Made by a program: the position numbers and the translations under genes. A stretch of DNA of 64,000 nucleotides from Paenibacillus abyssi (GTDB lineage Bacteria; Bacillota; Bacilli; Paenibacillales; Paenibacillaceae), in NCBI RefSeq assembly GCF_014640295.1, contig NZ_BMGR01000002.1, positions 186,001-250,000 on the forward strand, given 5' to 3'. Each line of letters starts with the position of its first letter. Within the stretch, counting starts at the first letter, position 1. Below the pieces are notes generated by a model. That model was not told where the DNA came from. It searched no databases and saw only the letters and a program-made list of their open reading frames with translations. Below are positions 52,705 to 61,494 of this stretch, one piece after another.

Positions 52705-54144
52705 ATGCGAATATGCATGATTGCGGAAGGCTCCTATCCCTATATCACGGGGGGCGTATCCAGCTGGATTCATTCGATCATCACCAGTTTTCCGGAGCAC
52801 GAATTTATTCTGTATACAATCGGCGCTTACGAGAAACAGCGTGGACAATACAAATATAAGCTTCCGGACAATGTCGCAGGCGTGAAAGAAACGTTTCTCG
52901 ACGCTTATTTGCGCGAGTCCGGAGATTGGGGCACCCGCTTCCGCCTGACTGCCGAACAGAGGCGGGCTTTCTTCTCCCTGCTGGGCGGTGACGGCGGCAA
53001 AGTGAACTGGGAAGGAATCTTTGCCCTGCTCCGCACGAAGAAATTCCGGGTGGCCTCGGACTTTTTGATGAGTAAAGATTATTTCGATATCCTCACCGAA
53101 TTGTGCAAGCAGCGATATACGCTTGTCCCGTTTACCGAGATGTTCTGGACAGTGCGCTCGATGATCCTCCCGCTCTTCCTTTCTATTCGCCACGAGGTGC
53201 CGGAGGCAGACTTATACCACTGTGTCACGACCGGTTATGCGGGGGTCATCGGAGCGCTTGCCAAGCACCTGTATGGAAAGCCGCTTATTCTGACCGAGCA
53301 CGGGATCTATTCCCGTGAACGGGAGGAAGAGCTGATCAAAGCCGAATGGGTGAAAGGTTATTTCAAAGACCTGTGGATTGAGTATTTTTACCGGCTGTCG
53401 GGCTGTGCTTATGATGCTTCAGATCAGATCATCACGTTATTCAACCGTAATCGGGAGATTCAGATCGAGCTGGGCTGCGATCCGGATAAAATCAGCATTA
53501 TCCCCAATGGGGTCGAAGTTGCGAACGAAATAGAGCCGCCCCAGCCGCCCGCTGACGATGGTAAAATTAGAGTAGGCGCAATTATCCGGCTCGTCCCGAT
53601 TAAGGATATTAAAACGATGATTCATGCCTTCGCCCTCGTCAAGAGAGAGGTGCCCAACGCAGAAATGTATATTATGGGCCCTTCCGAAGAAGATGCTGAT
53701 TATTCCGCGGAATGCCAGCAGCTTGTTACTTCGCTGCAGGTCGATGACGTGATCTTTACAGGGGAAGTGCGGACCGCCGACTACTTGGGACGAATGGATA
53801 TTATGATGCTGACGAGTATCAGCGAAGGGCAGCCGCTTGCCGTCCTCGAAGGGATGGCATACGGCAAGCCATTTGTCACCACTGATGTCGGAAGCTGCCG
53901 TGAACTGCTGTATGGACTTGACGATGGGATCGGACCCGCAGGTTTTGTCGTTCCGGTGATGCATTACGATCAGCTTGCCGACGCTGTCATCCGATTGTGC
54001 CAAAGCAGCAGCATGCGCCAAGAAATGGGACGCAACGGTTGGCTTCGTGTGCGCCGGCATTATACAAAACAAGGGTTCATCGCCGCCTATCGTCGGCTTT
54101 ATCAATCGTATGAGGAGGAGACGCATGGCAGGAGTAGGATTTGA
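52705..54144 (+). CDS. pelF: PelF glycosyltransferase
   Basis: A 479-residue cytosolic GT4 enzyme, the predicted Pel polymerase using UDP-GalNAc. MIAEGSYPYITGGVSSWIHS is the PelF-specific N-terminus; ITLFNRNREIQIELGCDPDK, VGAIIRLVPIKDIKTMI and the EX7E in SISEGQPLAVLEGMAYGKPF form the donor site. It starts 4 bp after pelA and overlaps pelG by 20 bp. Confidence 0.95.
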   Translation: MRICMIAEGSYPYITGGVSSWIHSIITSFPEHEFILYTIGAYEKQRGQYKYKLPDNVAGVKETFLDAYLRESGDWGTRFRLTAEQRRAFFSLLGGDGGKVNWEGIFALLRTKKFRVASDFLMSKDYFDILTELCKQRYTLVPFTEMFWTVRSMILPLFLSIRHEVPEADLYHCVTTGYAGVIGALAKHLYGKPLILTEHGIYSREREEELIKAEWVKGYFKDLWIEYFYRLSGCAYDASDQIITLFNRNREIQIELGCDPDKISIIPNGVEVANEIEPPQPPADDGKIRVGAIIRLVPIKDIKTMIHAFALVKREVPNAEMYIMGPSEEDADYSAECQQLVTSLQVDDVIFTGEVRTADYLGRMDIMMLTSISEGQPLAVLEGMAYGKPFVTTDVGSCRELLYGLDDGIGPAGFVVPVMHYDQLADAVIRLCQSSSMRQEMGRNGWLRVRRHYTKQGFIAAYRRLYQSYEEETHGRSRI

Positions 54145-57100
54145 GCTTCGCAAGCTATTCCGTGATCAAGGGCTGATCAGCCAAGCAAAAGCCTATGCCT
54201 ATTCCTCGATTACGACAATTGGCCCGATGGTGTTATGCATGGTTTTGATTGTTGCAATGCAGTGGATGATGAGCGCAGCCGGCTCTTCCTTTCTGGAGAG
54301 GGAATTGTTCCTTGCCACGGCCGTTTACAGCTTTATCTTCTCCGTGCTGTTGACCGGAGGATTATCGATGGTGCTGACCCGTTTTATTGCCGACATGATG
54401 TTTCTGAAGAAGTATGAGCACTTGCTATCCTCCTATTACGGCGCTCTTTCTGTCTGCCTCCCGATGGGATTGCTCGTCGCTTGGTTGTTTTTACGCGGGG
54501 TTTCCGCCGGGCTTGGCTACAAGCTTTCCGCATATCTGTTTTTTGCCGAGCTGATTATCATCTGGATTCAAGCGGTTTATCTGTCCGCATTGAAGGATTA
54601 TATGCGGATCGTAAGGCATTTCACGATTGGGATTACCATTACATTTACCTGCGCCTGGGGCTTGCTCCATTACTCGCCGCTCCAGGGAACAACCGCAGTG
54701 CTTGTGGCGATGAATATCGGCTTCTTCTTCATTCTTGTCATGTCAGGCAGGCATTTCGAGCAGATGTTTCCGCCGAAGGATTCCCGATTATATTTTCAAT
54801 TTTTCGCTTATTTCCGCAAGTACCCGGCCTTGTTCTTTATCGGCACGTTCTTTTATGCCGGCGTCTATATTCATAGCTTTATCTATTGGTTCGGCCCGCT
54901 GGATTTCATTGTTGCAGACCGGTATGCGATCTCGCCCTTCTATGATCTGCCGGTGTTTTACGCTTATTTGACCGTTATCCCTACCTTGGTGACGTTTGTT
55001 GTCTCGGTGGAAACGAGCTTTTACGAGAAATTCCGTGACTACTACGCCCATATTCTTAACAACGGCACCCTGCAGGATGTGATGAATGCCAAGCAGAACA
55101 TGCAGCGTACACTCATGCAGGAAATCAGCTTTATCATGGAGCTGCAGCTGTTGTTCAGCTTAATCTCCCTTGCAATCGGCATCAAAGCGCTGCCTGCGAT
55201 CGGTTTTACCCCGACTCAGCTTGATACGTTTAACATTCTTGTGCTGGGCTATTATTTGTTTATTATCCAATTTGTCGTGCTGCTGCTAATGCTGTATTTC
55301 GACGACAGAAAGGGGGTCATTCTGATCAGCGGCTTGTTTGTCGGCTTGAATGCCGGACTTACCCTCTGGACGATGAATGCGGGCTACCATGGCTTAGGAA
55401 TCTTTATCGCCGGATTCATTACTCTTGCTTGCGCGCTGGGCAGACTGCTCTATTACGTACGCAATATCGATTATTACACCTTTTGCGCGCAGCCGATCAC
55501 CCTTCAACCGAAAAGACGGTTTTGGCGCCGCTGGCTGCCCAAATCGGCTTCGGTTCTTGCTGTGTTTATGCTGTTAACCGCCTGCCAGGCGGAGGAAAAT
55601 GCACCCTTGGAAATGGTGAGGCCGGAGGAGCAAATCGGAACTGAAGCCGATCCGTCCTCGGAAGTCAAGCTGGTCGAGGATAAACGGTTGTACGAACGGG
55701 ATACCAATGACTCGCTTATCACGCTGTACGTGACCGTGCTGCCGGATAAGAATGACTCCAATGAGCGGGTCACCTGGTATTCATTGAACCGCATTACAGA
55801 GCGCAGCAATTCCGATGAACTGCGGGCGATCGTACAAGAAGGCGTCCCAGACGGAAGCGGACCAGCGGACGGACAGTTCGGCTACGGCACAACCTCACCC
55901 AATGCAAAGATCGGCCTGCGCGGCAATACATCGCGGTATGCTGCCCAGAAATCCTACAAAATCAGACTGGATGATCAAGCTGGTCTATGGCGCGACCAAC
56001 AGGTTCTAAATTTGAACAAACACCCTTATGACTTCTCGCGGATCCGCAACAAAATAAGCTTTGATCTATTCAAAAACATGTCTGATATGACCAGCTTGCG
56101 CACCCAGTTTGTCCATTTATATGTCAGGGACTTATCCGAAGGCGGCAATGATGCCGCACCCTTCGAAGATTACGGATTGTATACGCATGTCGAACAGCCG
56201 AACAAAATGTTCTTGAGGACGCATTGGCTCGATCCGAACGGACAAATGTACAAAGCCGCCCAATTCGAATTTTTACGTTATCCGGATGAATTAAAGCTGC
56301 AATCCGATCCGGATTATGACAAAGCAGCGTTTGAGACGGTACTCGAAATTGACGGCCGCGAAGACCATGAGAAGCTGCTGCGCATGCTGGATGACGTGAA
56401 CGATGAGACGATCTCATTTGATGAGGTATTCAAACGGCACTTCGATCTGGATAACTATTTGACGTGGCTGGCCAGCAACATATTGATGGATAACATGGAT
56501 ACCAACAGCCAAAATTTCATTCTGTACTCCCCGCTTAATGCGGAGAAATGGTTCTTTCTTCCTTGGGATTATGATGGAGGCTGGGGCTTTTACGATGATG
56601 TACCTTTTATCGATCGGGGAACCGCTCCATGGCAATACGGGGTTAGCAATTACTGGGGAGTTACACTGCACAAACGGTTTTTACGCAATCCAGACAATGT
56701 GGAGCTGCTCGGAAACAAGATTGTGGAGCTGGCCGAACAATTAAATGAAGAGCGGATTCGAGGGATGGTCGATTCCTACCGTGCAGTCATAACGCCGTTC
56801 CTCAATCGTGCGCCGGACATCAACTTCCTGACCGAACCGGTTGCGCAGCTGGACGAGGAGCTTGACTCATTCGCGAGTATTCCTGCCGCGCGCAAAGCGT
56901 CCTTCTTCGAACAGCTGGAGAAACCGATGCCGATCTATCTTGGCGTCCCTTCCGCCGCCTCCGGCCGCCTGCAATTTCAATGGGATCTATCCTATGACTT
57001 TCAGAAGGACGATCTCTATTATGACTGGGCGATTGCCAGCGACCCCGCTTTTCTGAATATCCTGCAGTCGGCTGAAGGGTTGACGGGGACGACATATGAT

Positions 57101-57241
57101 ATCGATCCGCTGCCTCCCGGCGATTATTTCTGGCGAATTCTCATCAGAGACAGCAAAGGCAATGAACAGATTCCGTTTGATTCTTACGAGGATGAATCCG
57201 GCGATCACTACCACGGTGTGAGCCGCTTTAAGGTGGAATAG
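54125..57241 (+). CDS. pelG: PelG transporter fused to an extracellular CotH-kinase domain
   Basis: A 1038-residue fusion. Residues 1-465 are PelG, a MOP-family 12-helix membrane protein (VGFELRKLFRDQGLISQAKA at the start) that moves the chain out with PelD/E/F. Then KRRFWRRWLPKSASVLAVFM continues into LLTACQAEE, an LxxC lipobox-like segment (Cys487) that would act as a 13th helix and put the rest outside. Residues about 560-900 are a CotH kinase domain: GLRGNTSRYAAQKSYKIRLD, YTHVEQPNKMFL, MDNMDTNSQNFILY and FFLPWDYDGGWGF, whose Asp residues fit CotH's catalytic ones. A fibronectin-like tail (about 920-1038) ends it. ATG 54125 has AGGAGG 6 bases upstream. No internal start precedes the CotH part. 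Confidence 0.9.
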   Translation: MAGVGFELRKLFRDQGLISQAKAYAYSSITTIGPMVLCMVLIVAMQWMMSAAGSSFLERELFLATAVYSFIFSVLLTGGLSMVLTRFIADMMFLKKYEHLLSSYYGALSVCLPMGLLVAWLFLRGVSAGLGYKLSAYLFFAELIIIWIQAVYLSALKDYMRIVRHFTIGITITFTCAWGLLHYSPLQGTTAVLVAMNIGFFFILVMSGRHFEQMFPPKDSRLYFQFFAYFRKYPALFFIGTFFYAGVYIHSFIYWFGPLDFIVADRYAISPFYDLPVFYAYLTVIPTLVTFVVSVETSFYEKFRDYYAHILNNGTLQDVMNAKQNMQRTLMQEISFIMELQLLFSLISLAIGIKALPAIGFTPTQLDTFNILVLGYYLFIIQFVVLLLMLYFDDRKGVILISGLFVGLNAGLTLWTMNAGYHGLGIFIAGFITLACALGRLLYYVRNIDYYTFCAQPITLQPKRRFWRRWLPKSASVLAVFMLLTACQAEENAPLEMVRPEEQIGTEADPSSEVKLVEDKRLYERDTNDSLITLYVTVLPDKNDSNERVTWYSLNRITERSNSDELRAIVQEGVPDGSGPADGQFGYGTTSPNAKIGLRGNTSRYAAQKSYKIRLDDQAGLWRDQQVLNLNKHPYDFSRIRNKISFDLFKNMSDMTSLRTQFVHLYVRDLSEGGNDAAPFEDYGLYTHVEQPNKMFLRTHWLDPNGQMYKAAQFEFLRYPDELKLQSDPDYDKAAFETVLEIDGREDHEKLLRMLDDVNDETISFDEVFKRHFDLDNYLTWLASNILMDNMDTNSQNFILYSPLNAEKWFFLPWDYDGGWGFYDDVPFIDRGTAPWQYGVSNYWGVTLHKRFLRNPDNVELLGNKIVELAEQLNEERIRGMVDSYRAVITPFLNRAPDINFLTEPVAQLDEELDSFASIPAARKASFFEQLEKPMPIYLGVPSAASGRLQFQWDLSYDFQKDDLYYDWAIASDPAFLNILQSAEGLTGTTYDIDPLPPGDYFWRILIRDSKGNEQIPFDSYEDESGDHYHGVSRFKVE

Positions 57242-57242
57242 T

Positions 57243-57953
57243 ATGGAATTTTTAGGAAACAAGCTTCGACATGAGTTGAAATATTACCTGCATGTGCATG
57301 ATTATGCCGCACTAAGGCAGGTTGTTTCGACGCTCCTAACATTAGACAGCTATTCTATAGACCACAACGGCTACGGCATCCGCAGCCTCTACTTTGACGG
57401 TCTCCATAATCACGCCCTGCACGATAAGGCCGATGGTATATTCAGCAGGGAAAAATACAGGATCCGCTGTTATAACGGCAGCGACAGGGTCATTAATCTC
57501 GAGCGCAAGAGCAAGTTCGGGGAATATGTGTGCAAAGACAATGCGAAGCTGACCCGGGAGGAATACGAAAGCATACTCTCAGGCGATTACGATTGGATGA
57601 AGGGCCACCCGTCGGAGTTGATCGCCGACTTTCATCATGCCCTTTCCCTGCGATACTTTCGCCCTGCCGTCATCGTGGACTACCAGCGGGAAGCCTATGT
57701 GTATGAGCCTGGCAATGTACGGATCACGTTCGATAAATATTTGTCGGCAGGCATTAACACCTTTCAATTATTTGATCCCGGACTGGTGTTCGTCGAAGCG
57801 CTTGAAACGCCGGTCACCATTATGGAAATCAAGTTCGACCGGTTTTTGCCTGATCTCATAAGAAGCATTATACGCCCGGATGCACACAACCGGGCGGCCA
57901 TTTCCAAATATCTGTTATGTAGGGAAGTAACGATCCGGCAGCACAAGCCATAA
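57243..57953 (+). CDS. VTC-domain (polyphosphate polymerase-like) protein
   Basis: A 236-residue protein of the VTC/CYTH tunnel fold that in yeast Vtc4 makes polyphosphate from ATP. Conserved tunnel residues are visible: RHELKYYL (Lys), RSLYFDG, EKYRIRCYNG (paired Arg), LERKSKFGEYV (Glu, Lys), VDYQREAY, VRITFDKYL and IMEIKFDRFLPD (Glu, Lys). Length is right for a complete domain with no membrane anchor. Its ATG lies one base after the pelG-cotH stop, so translation is coupled. CotH, VTC and DUF4956 proteins are frequent neighbours in bacteria, but their joint function is not established. Confidence 0.88.
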   Translation: MEFLGNKLRHELKYYLHVHDYAALRQVVSTLLTLDSYSIDHNGYGIRSLYFDGLHNHALHDKADGIFSREKYRIRCYNGSDRVINLERKSKFGEYVCKDNAKLTREEYESILSGDYDWMKGHPSELIADFHHALSLRYFRPAVIVDYQREAYVYEPGNVRITFDKYLSAGINTFQLFDPGLVFVEALETPVTIMEIKFDRFLPDLIRSIIRPDAHNRAAISKYLLCREVTIRQHKP

Positions 57954-57971
57954 TCGCAAAGGGGAAGTCCG

Positions 57972-58652
57972 ATGGAATTGTCATTAAGTTTTCAGGATTT
58001 GTTCAAACAGAGCGTGCTCCATCTTGAAGCGTTCCGGAATGTATCTTATATTGATGTGATTATCGGTGTAACCACATCCTTCTTTATCGGCATGTTCATT
58101 TACTATATCTATCAATATACATTCCGCGGTGTGGTATACAGCTACAATTACAATGTCACGTTCGTTTTGATGACAATGATCACCACGATCGTGATTATGA
58201 CGATCAGCACCAATATTGTCTTATCCCTCGGGATGGTCGGGGCGCTCAGTATCGTCCGGTTCCGGACCGCGGTGAAGGATCCGCTCGATATTGTGTATAT
58301 GTTCTGGGCAATTTCATCCGGTATTGCCGTAGGCGCAAAGCTGTATCCGGTTGCGCTGATCGGAGCGCTTGCCGTCGGACTGGCGCTCGTCTGGTTATCG
58401 CGGCGCAAGATTAAAGACCAGCCGTTTTTGCTCATTATTCGTTATAACGAATCCGCTCAAGAAGAGGTTGCGAAGCGTCTGCGCAAAACCCCGCACCGGC
58501 TAAAGTCCAAAACAGTCCGCAAAGGTTACATTGAAATGACGGTTGAGCTTCGCCTTCGCGATGACAATACGGCGTTTGTCAACGAGCTGGCAGAGCTCGA
58601 AGGCGTGGCCGATGCTGTACTCGTCAACTATTCAGGCGATTATGCGCAATAA
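57972..58652 (+). CDS. DUF4956 membrane protein
   Basis: A 226-residue integral membrane protein with four or five helices in residues 20-150 (VIIGVTTSFFIGMFIYYIYQ, TMITTIVIMTISTNIVLSLG) and the family core LGMVGALSIVRFRTAVKDPL. A soluble basic C-terminal domain of about 70 residues (ferredoxin-like) follows. This is the usual partner of VTC-domain and CotH proteins and may be the membrane part of a polyphosphate-transfer complex (inference). ATG 57972 has AAAGGGG upstream, 18 bp after the VTC gene. Last gene of the operon. Confidence 0.88.
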   Translation: MELSLSFQDLFKQSVLHLEAFRNVSYIDVIIGVTTSFFIGMFIYYIYQYTFRGVVYSYNYNVTFVLMTMITTIVIMTISTNIVLSLGMVGALSIVRFRTAVKDPLDIVYMFWAISSGIAVGAKLYPVALIGALAVGLALVWLSRRKIKDQPFLLIIRYNESAQEEVAKRLRKTPHRLKSKTVRKGYIEMTVELRLRDDNTAFVNELAELEGVADAVLVNYSGDYAQ

Positions 58653-58673
58653 AGGTCTTTTTACTGCACCCCG

Positions 58674-60119
58674 CTACAAGATCGGGGACAGCAGCCGTGC
58701 CAGCGATTCTTTGAATTTGAGCAGAAGCGGTCGGTTCAGGTAGCCTTCCAGGGTCAGCTCGGTGCTGACCTGAATATCCTGCTCAAAGATCCGTTTCAAT
58801 CTTGTCGACGTCTCCGTGTCATATACGAAAGCGTTCATCTCAAAATTCAAGCGAAAGCTGCGGATGTCGATATTCGATGTGCCGACCGATGCCAACGTAC
58901 CGTCCACAACAATGGTCTTTGCGTGCAGGAATCCCTTATTGTAAAGAAACACCTGTGCCCCGCTTTCCAGCAGCTCGCCCAAATAAGAAGAGGAAGCCCA
59001 ATACACCAGCTTATGATCCGGACTGCTCGGCATCATGACTTTGACATCAACCCCTGACACCGCAGCCAGCTTCAGTGCGGTTAACAAGCTCTCATCGGGA
59101 ATGAAATATGGCGTCTGCAGATAGATGCTTTCCTTGGCCGCATAGATCATCTTCAGATATCCGTTCTTAATCTGCTCCCACTCCGAATCAGGGCCGCTGG
59201 ATACGATCTGCATGCCTACGCTGCCGGAACCGGTCACCATCGGAAAATAGTTAAAATCCAGCGGAATCTCGGCAGTCGATGACAGGTTCCAATCGAGGAT
59301 GAATTGGACCTGGATCTGCTGCACCGCGCTGCCTTCCAGCTTTAGATGCGTATCGCGCCATGCGCCGAAGCGCTCTGCCAAGCCTAGATATTCGTCCCCA
59401 ATATTAAATCCCCCAATGTACCCGTACCTGCCGTCAATAATGGCAAGCTTCCGATGGTTCCGGTAATTTAGCCGAAGGTTAAGCAGCGGGATCCGTGAAG
59501 GGAAAAAGGCAGCTACCTGCCCGCCTGCAGCGGTCAGCTCCTGGAAGAACCGCGTAGGCAGCGCCCGTGATCCAACGTGATCGTACAGAAACCGCACCTT
59601 TACCCCTTCCCGGGCTTTTTTCGTGAGCGCCTGGGTCAACCGCTTGCCAAGCGTATCATTGCGCACTATGAAATAGAGCAGATGAATATGATCCTCCGCC
59701 TCCTCAATCGCCTGCAGCAGCGAATCGAACTTGCTGTTTCCATCGGTAAAAATCTCCACCCCGTTATCCTGCGTATACAGAGCGCTGCTGCCCACCAGAT
59801 TCATGAAGATCATATTGTGGTATTCCGTGATGGCCGGATCCTTAAACTCGATTTTGCGCTGCTCCATCAGTTGGAACTGATTTTGCAAAATATCCTGGAC
59901 ATGCTTGAGCCTGTCGACTCTGATTTTATAGATTTTGCGCCTGCTCAGGTTTTGTCCAATGATGAGATAAAGGATAAAGCCTACGCTGGGCAGGAAAAAC
60001 AATACGAGCAGCCAAGCCCATGTAGCCGCCACATTGCGGCGTTCCAGAAAAATGACCGTCCCTGCAAGGAAAATGTTAAGTACATAGAGGATAATGACCG
60101 TATTCTGCAGCATACCCAT
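58674..60119 (-). CDS. cls: Cardiolipin synthase (phospholipase D type)
   Basis: 481-residue membrane enzyme forming cardiolipin from phosphatidylglycerol. Two N-terminal helices (LQNTVIILYVLNIFLAGTVI and NVAATWAWLLVLFFLPSVGF) are followed by two HKD motifs: HRKLAIIDGRYGYIGG and HAKTIVVDGTLASVGTSNID. Length fits Bacillus Cls. The frame is open to 60245 but that would cross the terminator of the upstream gene, so ATG 60119 is used. It converges with the pel operon (21 bp between stops). Confidence 0.93.
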   Translation of the reverse strand: MGMLQNTVIILYVLNIFLAGTVIFLERRNVAATWAWLLVLFFLPSVGFILYLIIGQNLSRRKIYKIRVDRLKHVQDILQNQFQLMEQRKIEFKDPAITEYHNMIFMNLVGSSALYTQDNGVEIFTDGNSKFDSLLQAIEEAEDHIHLLYFIVRNDTLGKRLTQALTKKAREGVKVRFLYDHVGSRALPTRFFQELTAAGGQVAAFFPSRIPLLNLRLNYRNHRKLAIIDGRYGYIGGFNIGDEYLGLAERFGAWRDTHLKLEGSAVQQIQVQFILDWNLSSTAEIPLDFNYFPMVTGSGSVGMQIVSSGPDSEWEQIKNGYLKMIYAAKESIYLQTPYFIPDESLLTALKLAAVSGVDVKVMMPSSPDHKLVYWASSSYLGELLESGAQVFLYNKGFLHAKTIVVDGTLASVGTSNIDIRSFRLNFEMNAFVYDTETSTRLKRIFEQDIQVSTELTLEGYLNRPLLLKFKESLARLLSPIL

Positions 60120-60192
60120 CACGCAAGGAGCACCCCAGTTCTTTAGTCTCTTTCTAACACTATACCCGTAAACCAATCTTGGGAACAACAAT

Positions 60193-60234
60193 AAAAAAAA
60201 CGGCATCCATTTCTTATCGAAATGAATGCCGTTT
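60193..60234 (-). terminator. Rho-independent terminator of the foldase gene
   Basis: Minus-strand arms AAACGGCATTCATTTC and GAAATGGATGCCGTTT around GATAA, followed by eight T. It lies 17-58 bp after the stop at 60251. Confidence 0.92.
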
Positions 60235-60250
60235 AACCGCATCAAGCAGA

Positions 60251-61291
60251 TTATTGAACTGTATTGTTCGTGACTGCTTCTTCTGTGTTATCTTGTTCCG
60301 GCTGCAGTTTATTATCGATCTTAGCTGCCGTGCGAATCTCTTGCAGCCATGTGCCGGATAGGTTATACAGCTTCTCATTGATCAGATCCTCGCGGATCTC
60401 ATCCTTCTTCTCTTCAAAAGTCGGCGTGACCGCGGCCTTATGGTCCACCGTTTTAATAATATGATAACCGAAGCTGGATTGGACGACTCCACTTATCTCG
60501 TTATTATCAAGCGCAAACGCCGCTTCCTCGAAAGCCGGATCCATGGCACCGCGCCCGAAGTATCCGAGATCGCCGCCGTTGTCCTTGGTGCCGGGATCTG
60601 TCGATTTTTCTTTTGCCAATGCTGCAAAATCAGCGCCCTGCTTAAGCTCTTCCAAAATCTGCTCGGCTTCCTCCTGTGTCCCTACGAGAATATGGGAGGC
60701 CTGCACCTGTTCAGGCGTTCCGAGCGAATCTTTGTGCTGATCGTAATACTGCTGTAATTCTTCATCCGTCACTTGGATTTGCGGCTCCAGCACTTTGCGC
60801 ATTTCCAGCTGAATCTTGATCTGCTTCCGGAGCACCTCTTCGGTCAGCCCATTCTGCTGCAGAACCGATTGGAACTCTTCATCGCTTGGGTAGTCCACCC
60901 TAATCTTCCCGATCTCGCCGTCAATATCGCTTTCGCTGACCGTTACGTTCGCCTTCTCCGCTTCCTGGCGGATTAACTCTTCTGTTATCAGGTTCTCCAG
61001 GGCGGCTGTACCGCCTTGTCCGACCAATGCGTCATACAGCTTGTCTTTGCCGATCGCGACACCATTTACGGTGGCGACCGCCTCGCTGGATTCAGCCTTT
61101 TTGCCCTCCGGGCCAAATGCGATCATCGCGACGAGCAGCGCACACAGCACAAAGGATATCCCGATCCATATTTTCGTATTCAAGAGGCCTGACGGTGTGG
61201 AAGCTGCAGCCCCTGCGGTTGTCCCGTTCCCGTTAACCGGCTCCCCTTGAGCAATTTGATCATGTGTACCATTGTTTTCAGAATCCTTCAT
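60251..61291 (-). CDS. Membrane-anchored parvulin foldase (PrsA/SurA-like peptidylprolyl isomerase)
   Basis: A 346-residue protein with a short cytosolic N-terminus, one helix (IWIGISFVLCALLVAMIAFG) and an extracellular part. Residues about 70-185 are a SurA-N-like chaperone domain (TVNGVAIGKDKLYDALVGQG). Residues about 195-290 are a rotamase domain: QASHILVGTQEEAEQILEEL, GGDLGYFGRGAMDPAFEEAA and GVVQSSFGYHIIKT. The tail is acidic and Asn/Gln-rich. No lipobox, so it is a type II anchored variant and not a PrsA lipoprotein. Role: folding of secreted proteins. Confidence 0.92.
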   Translation of the reverse strand: MKDSENNGTHDQIAQGEPVNGNGTTAGAAASTPSGLLNTKIWIGISFVLCALLVAMIAFGPEGKKAESSEAVATVNGVAIGKDKLYDALVGQGGTAALENLITEELIRQEAEKANVTVSESDIDGEIGKIRVDYPSDEEFQSVLQQNGLTEEVLRKQIKIQLEMRKVLEPQIQVTDEELQQYYDQHKDSLGTPEQVQASHILVGTQEEAEQILEELKQGADFAALAKEKSTDPGTKDNGGDLGYFGRGAMDPAFEEAAFALDNNEISGVVQSSFGYHIIKTVDHKAAVTPTFEEKKDEIREDLINEKLYNLSGTWLQEIRTAAKIDNKLQPEQDNTEEAVTNNTVQ

Positions 61292-61494
61292 TTCTATACC
61301 CCTTTCAAATTTCCCTTCATATTCTCTGTTCCCTGTTGTCTATCTTTATGAAACGACTTTTTTACTATAACAGACTGCCTAGAATAAAACCTTAAAGAAA
61401 GATAAAAAATTGCATTTTTATCTTATAATTGCAGGTTCGGATGGTAGCGTGTAATATTCAATAGTAGCCTTTGCACAAAACGGAGGTCCGGTTT

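Noticed and set aside
53975-54124. Longer N-terminus for PelG
   Set aside because: The extension overlaps pelF and lacks a ribosome site; ATG 54125 has AGGAGG at 6 bases and starts the family sequence.
60120-60245. N-terminal extension of cardiolipin synthase
   Set aside because: It would be read through the foldase terminator; the normal Cls length begins at 60119.
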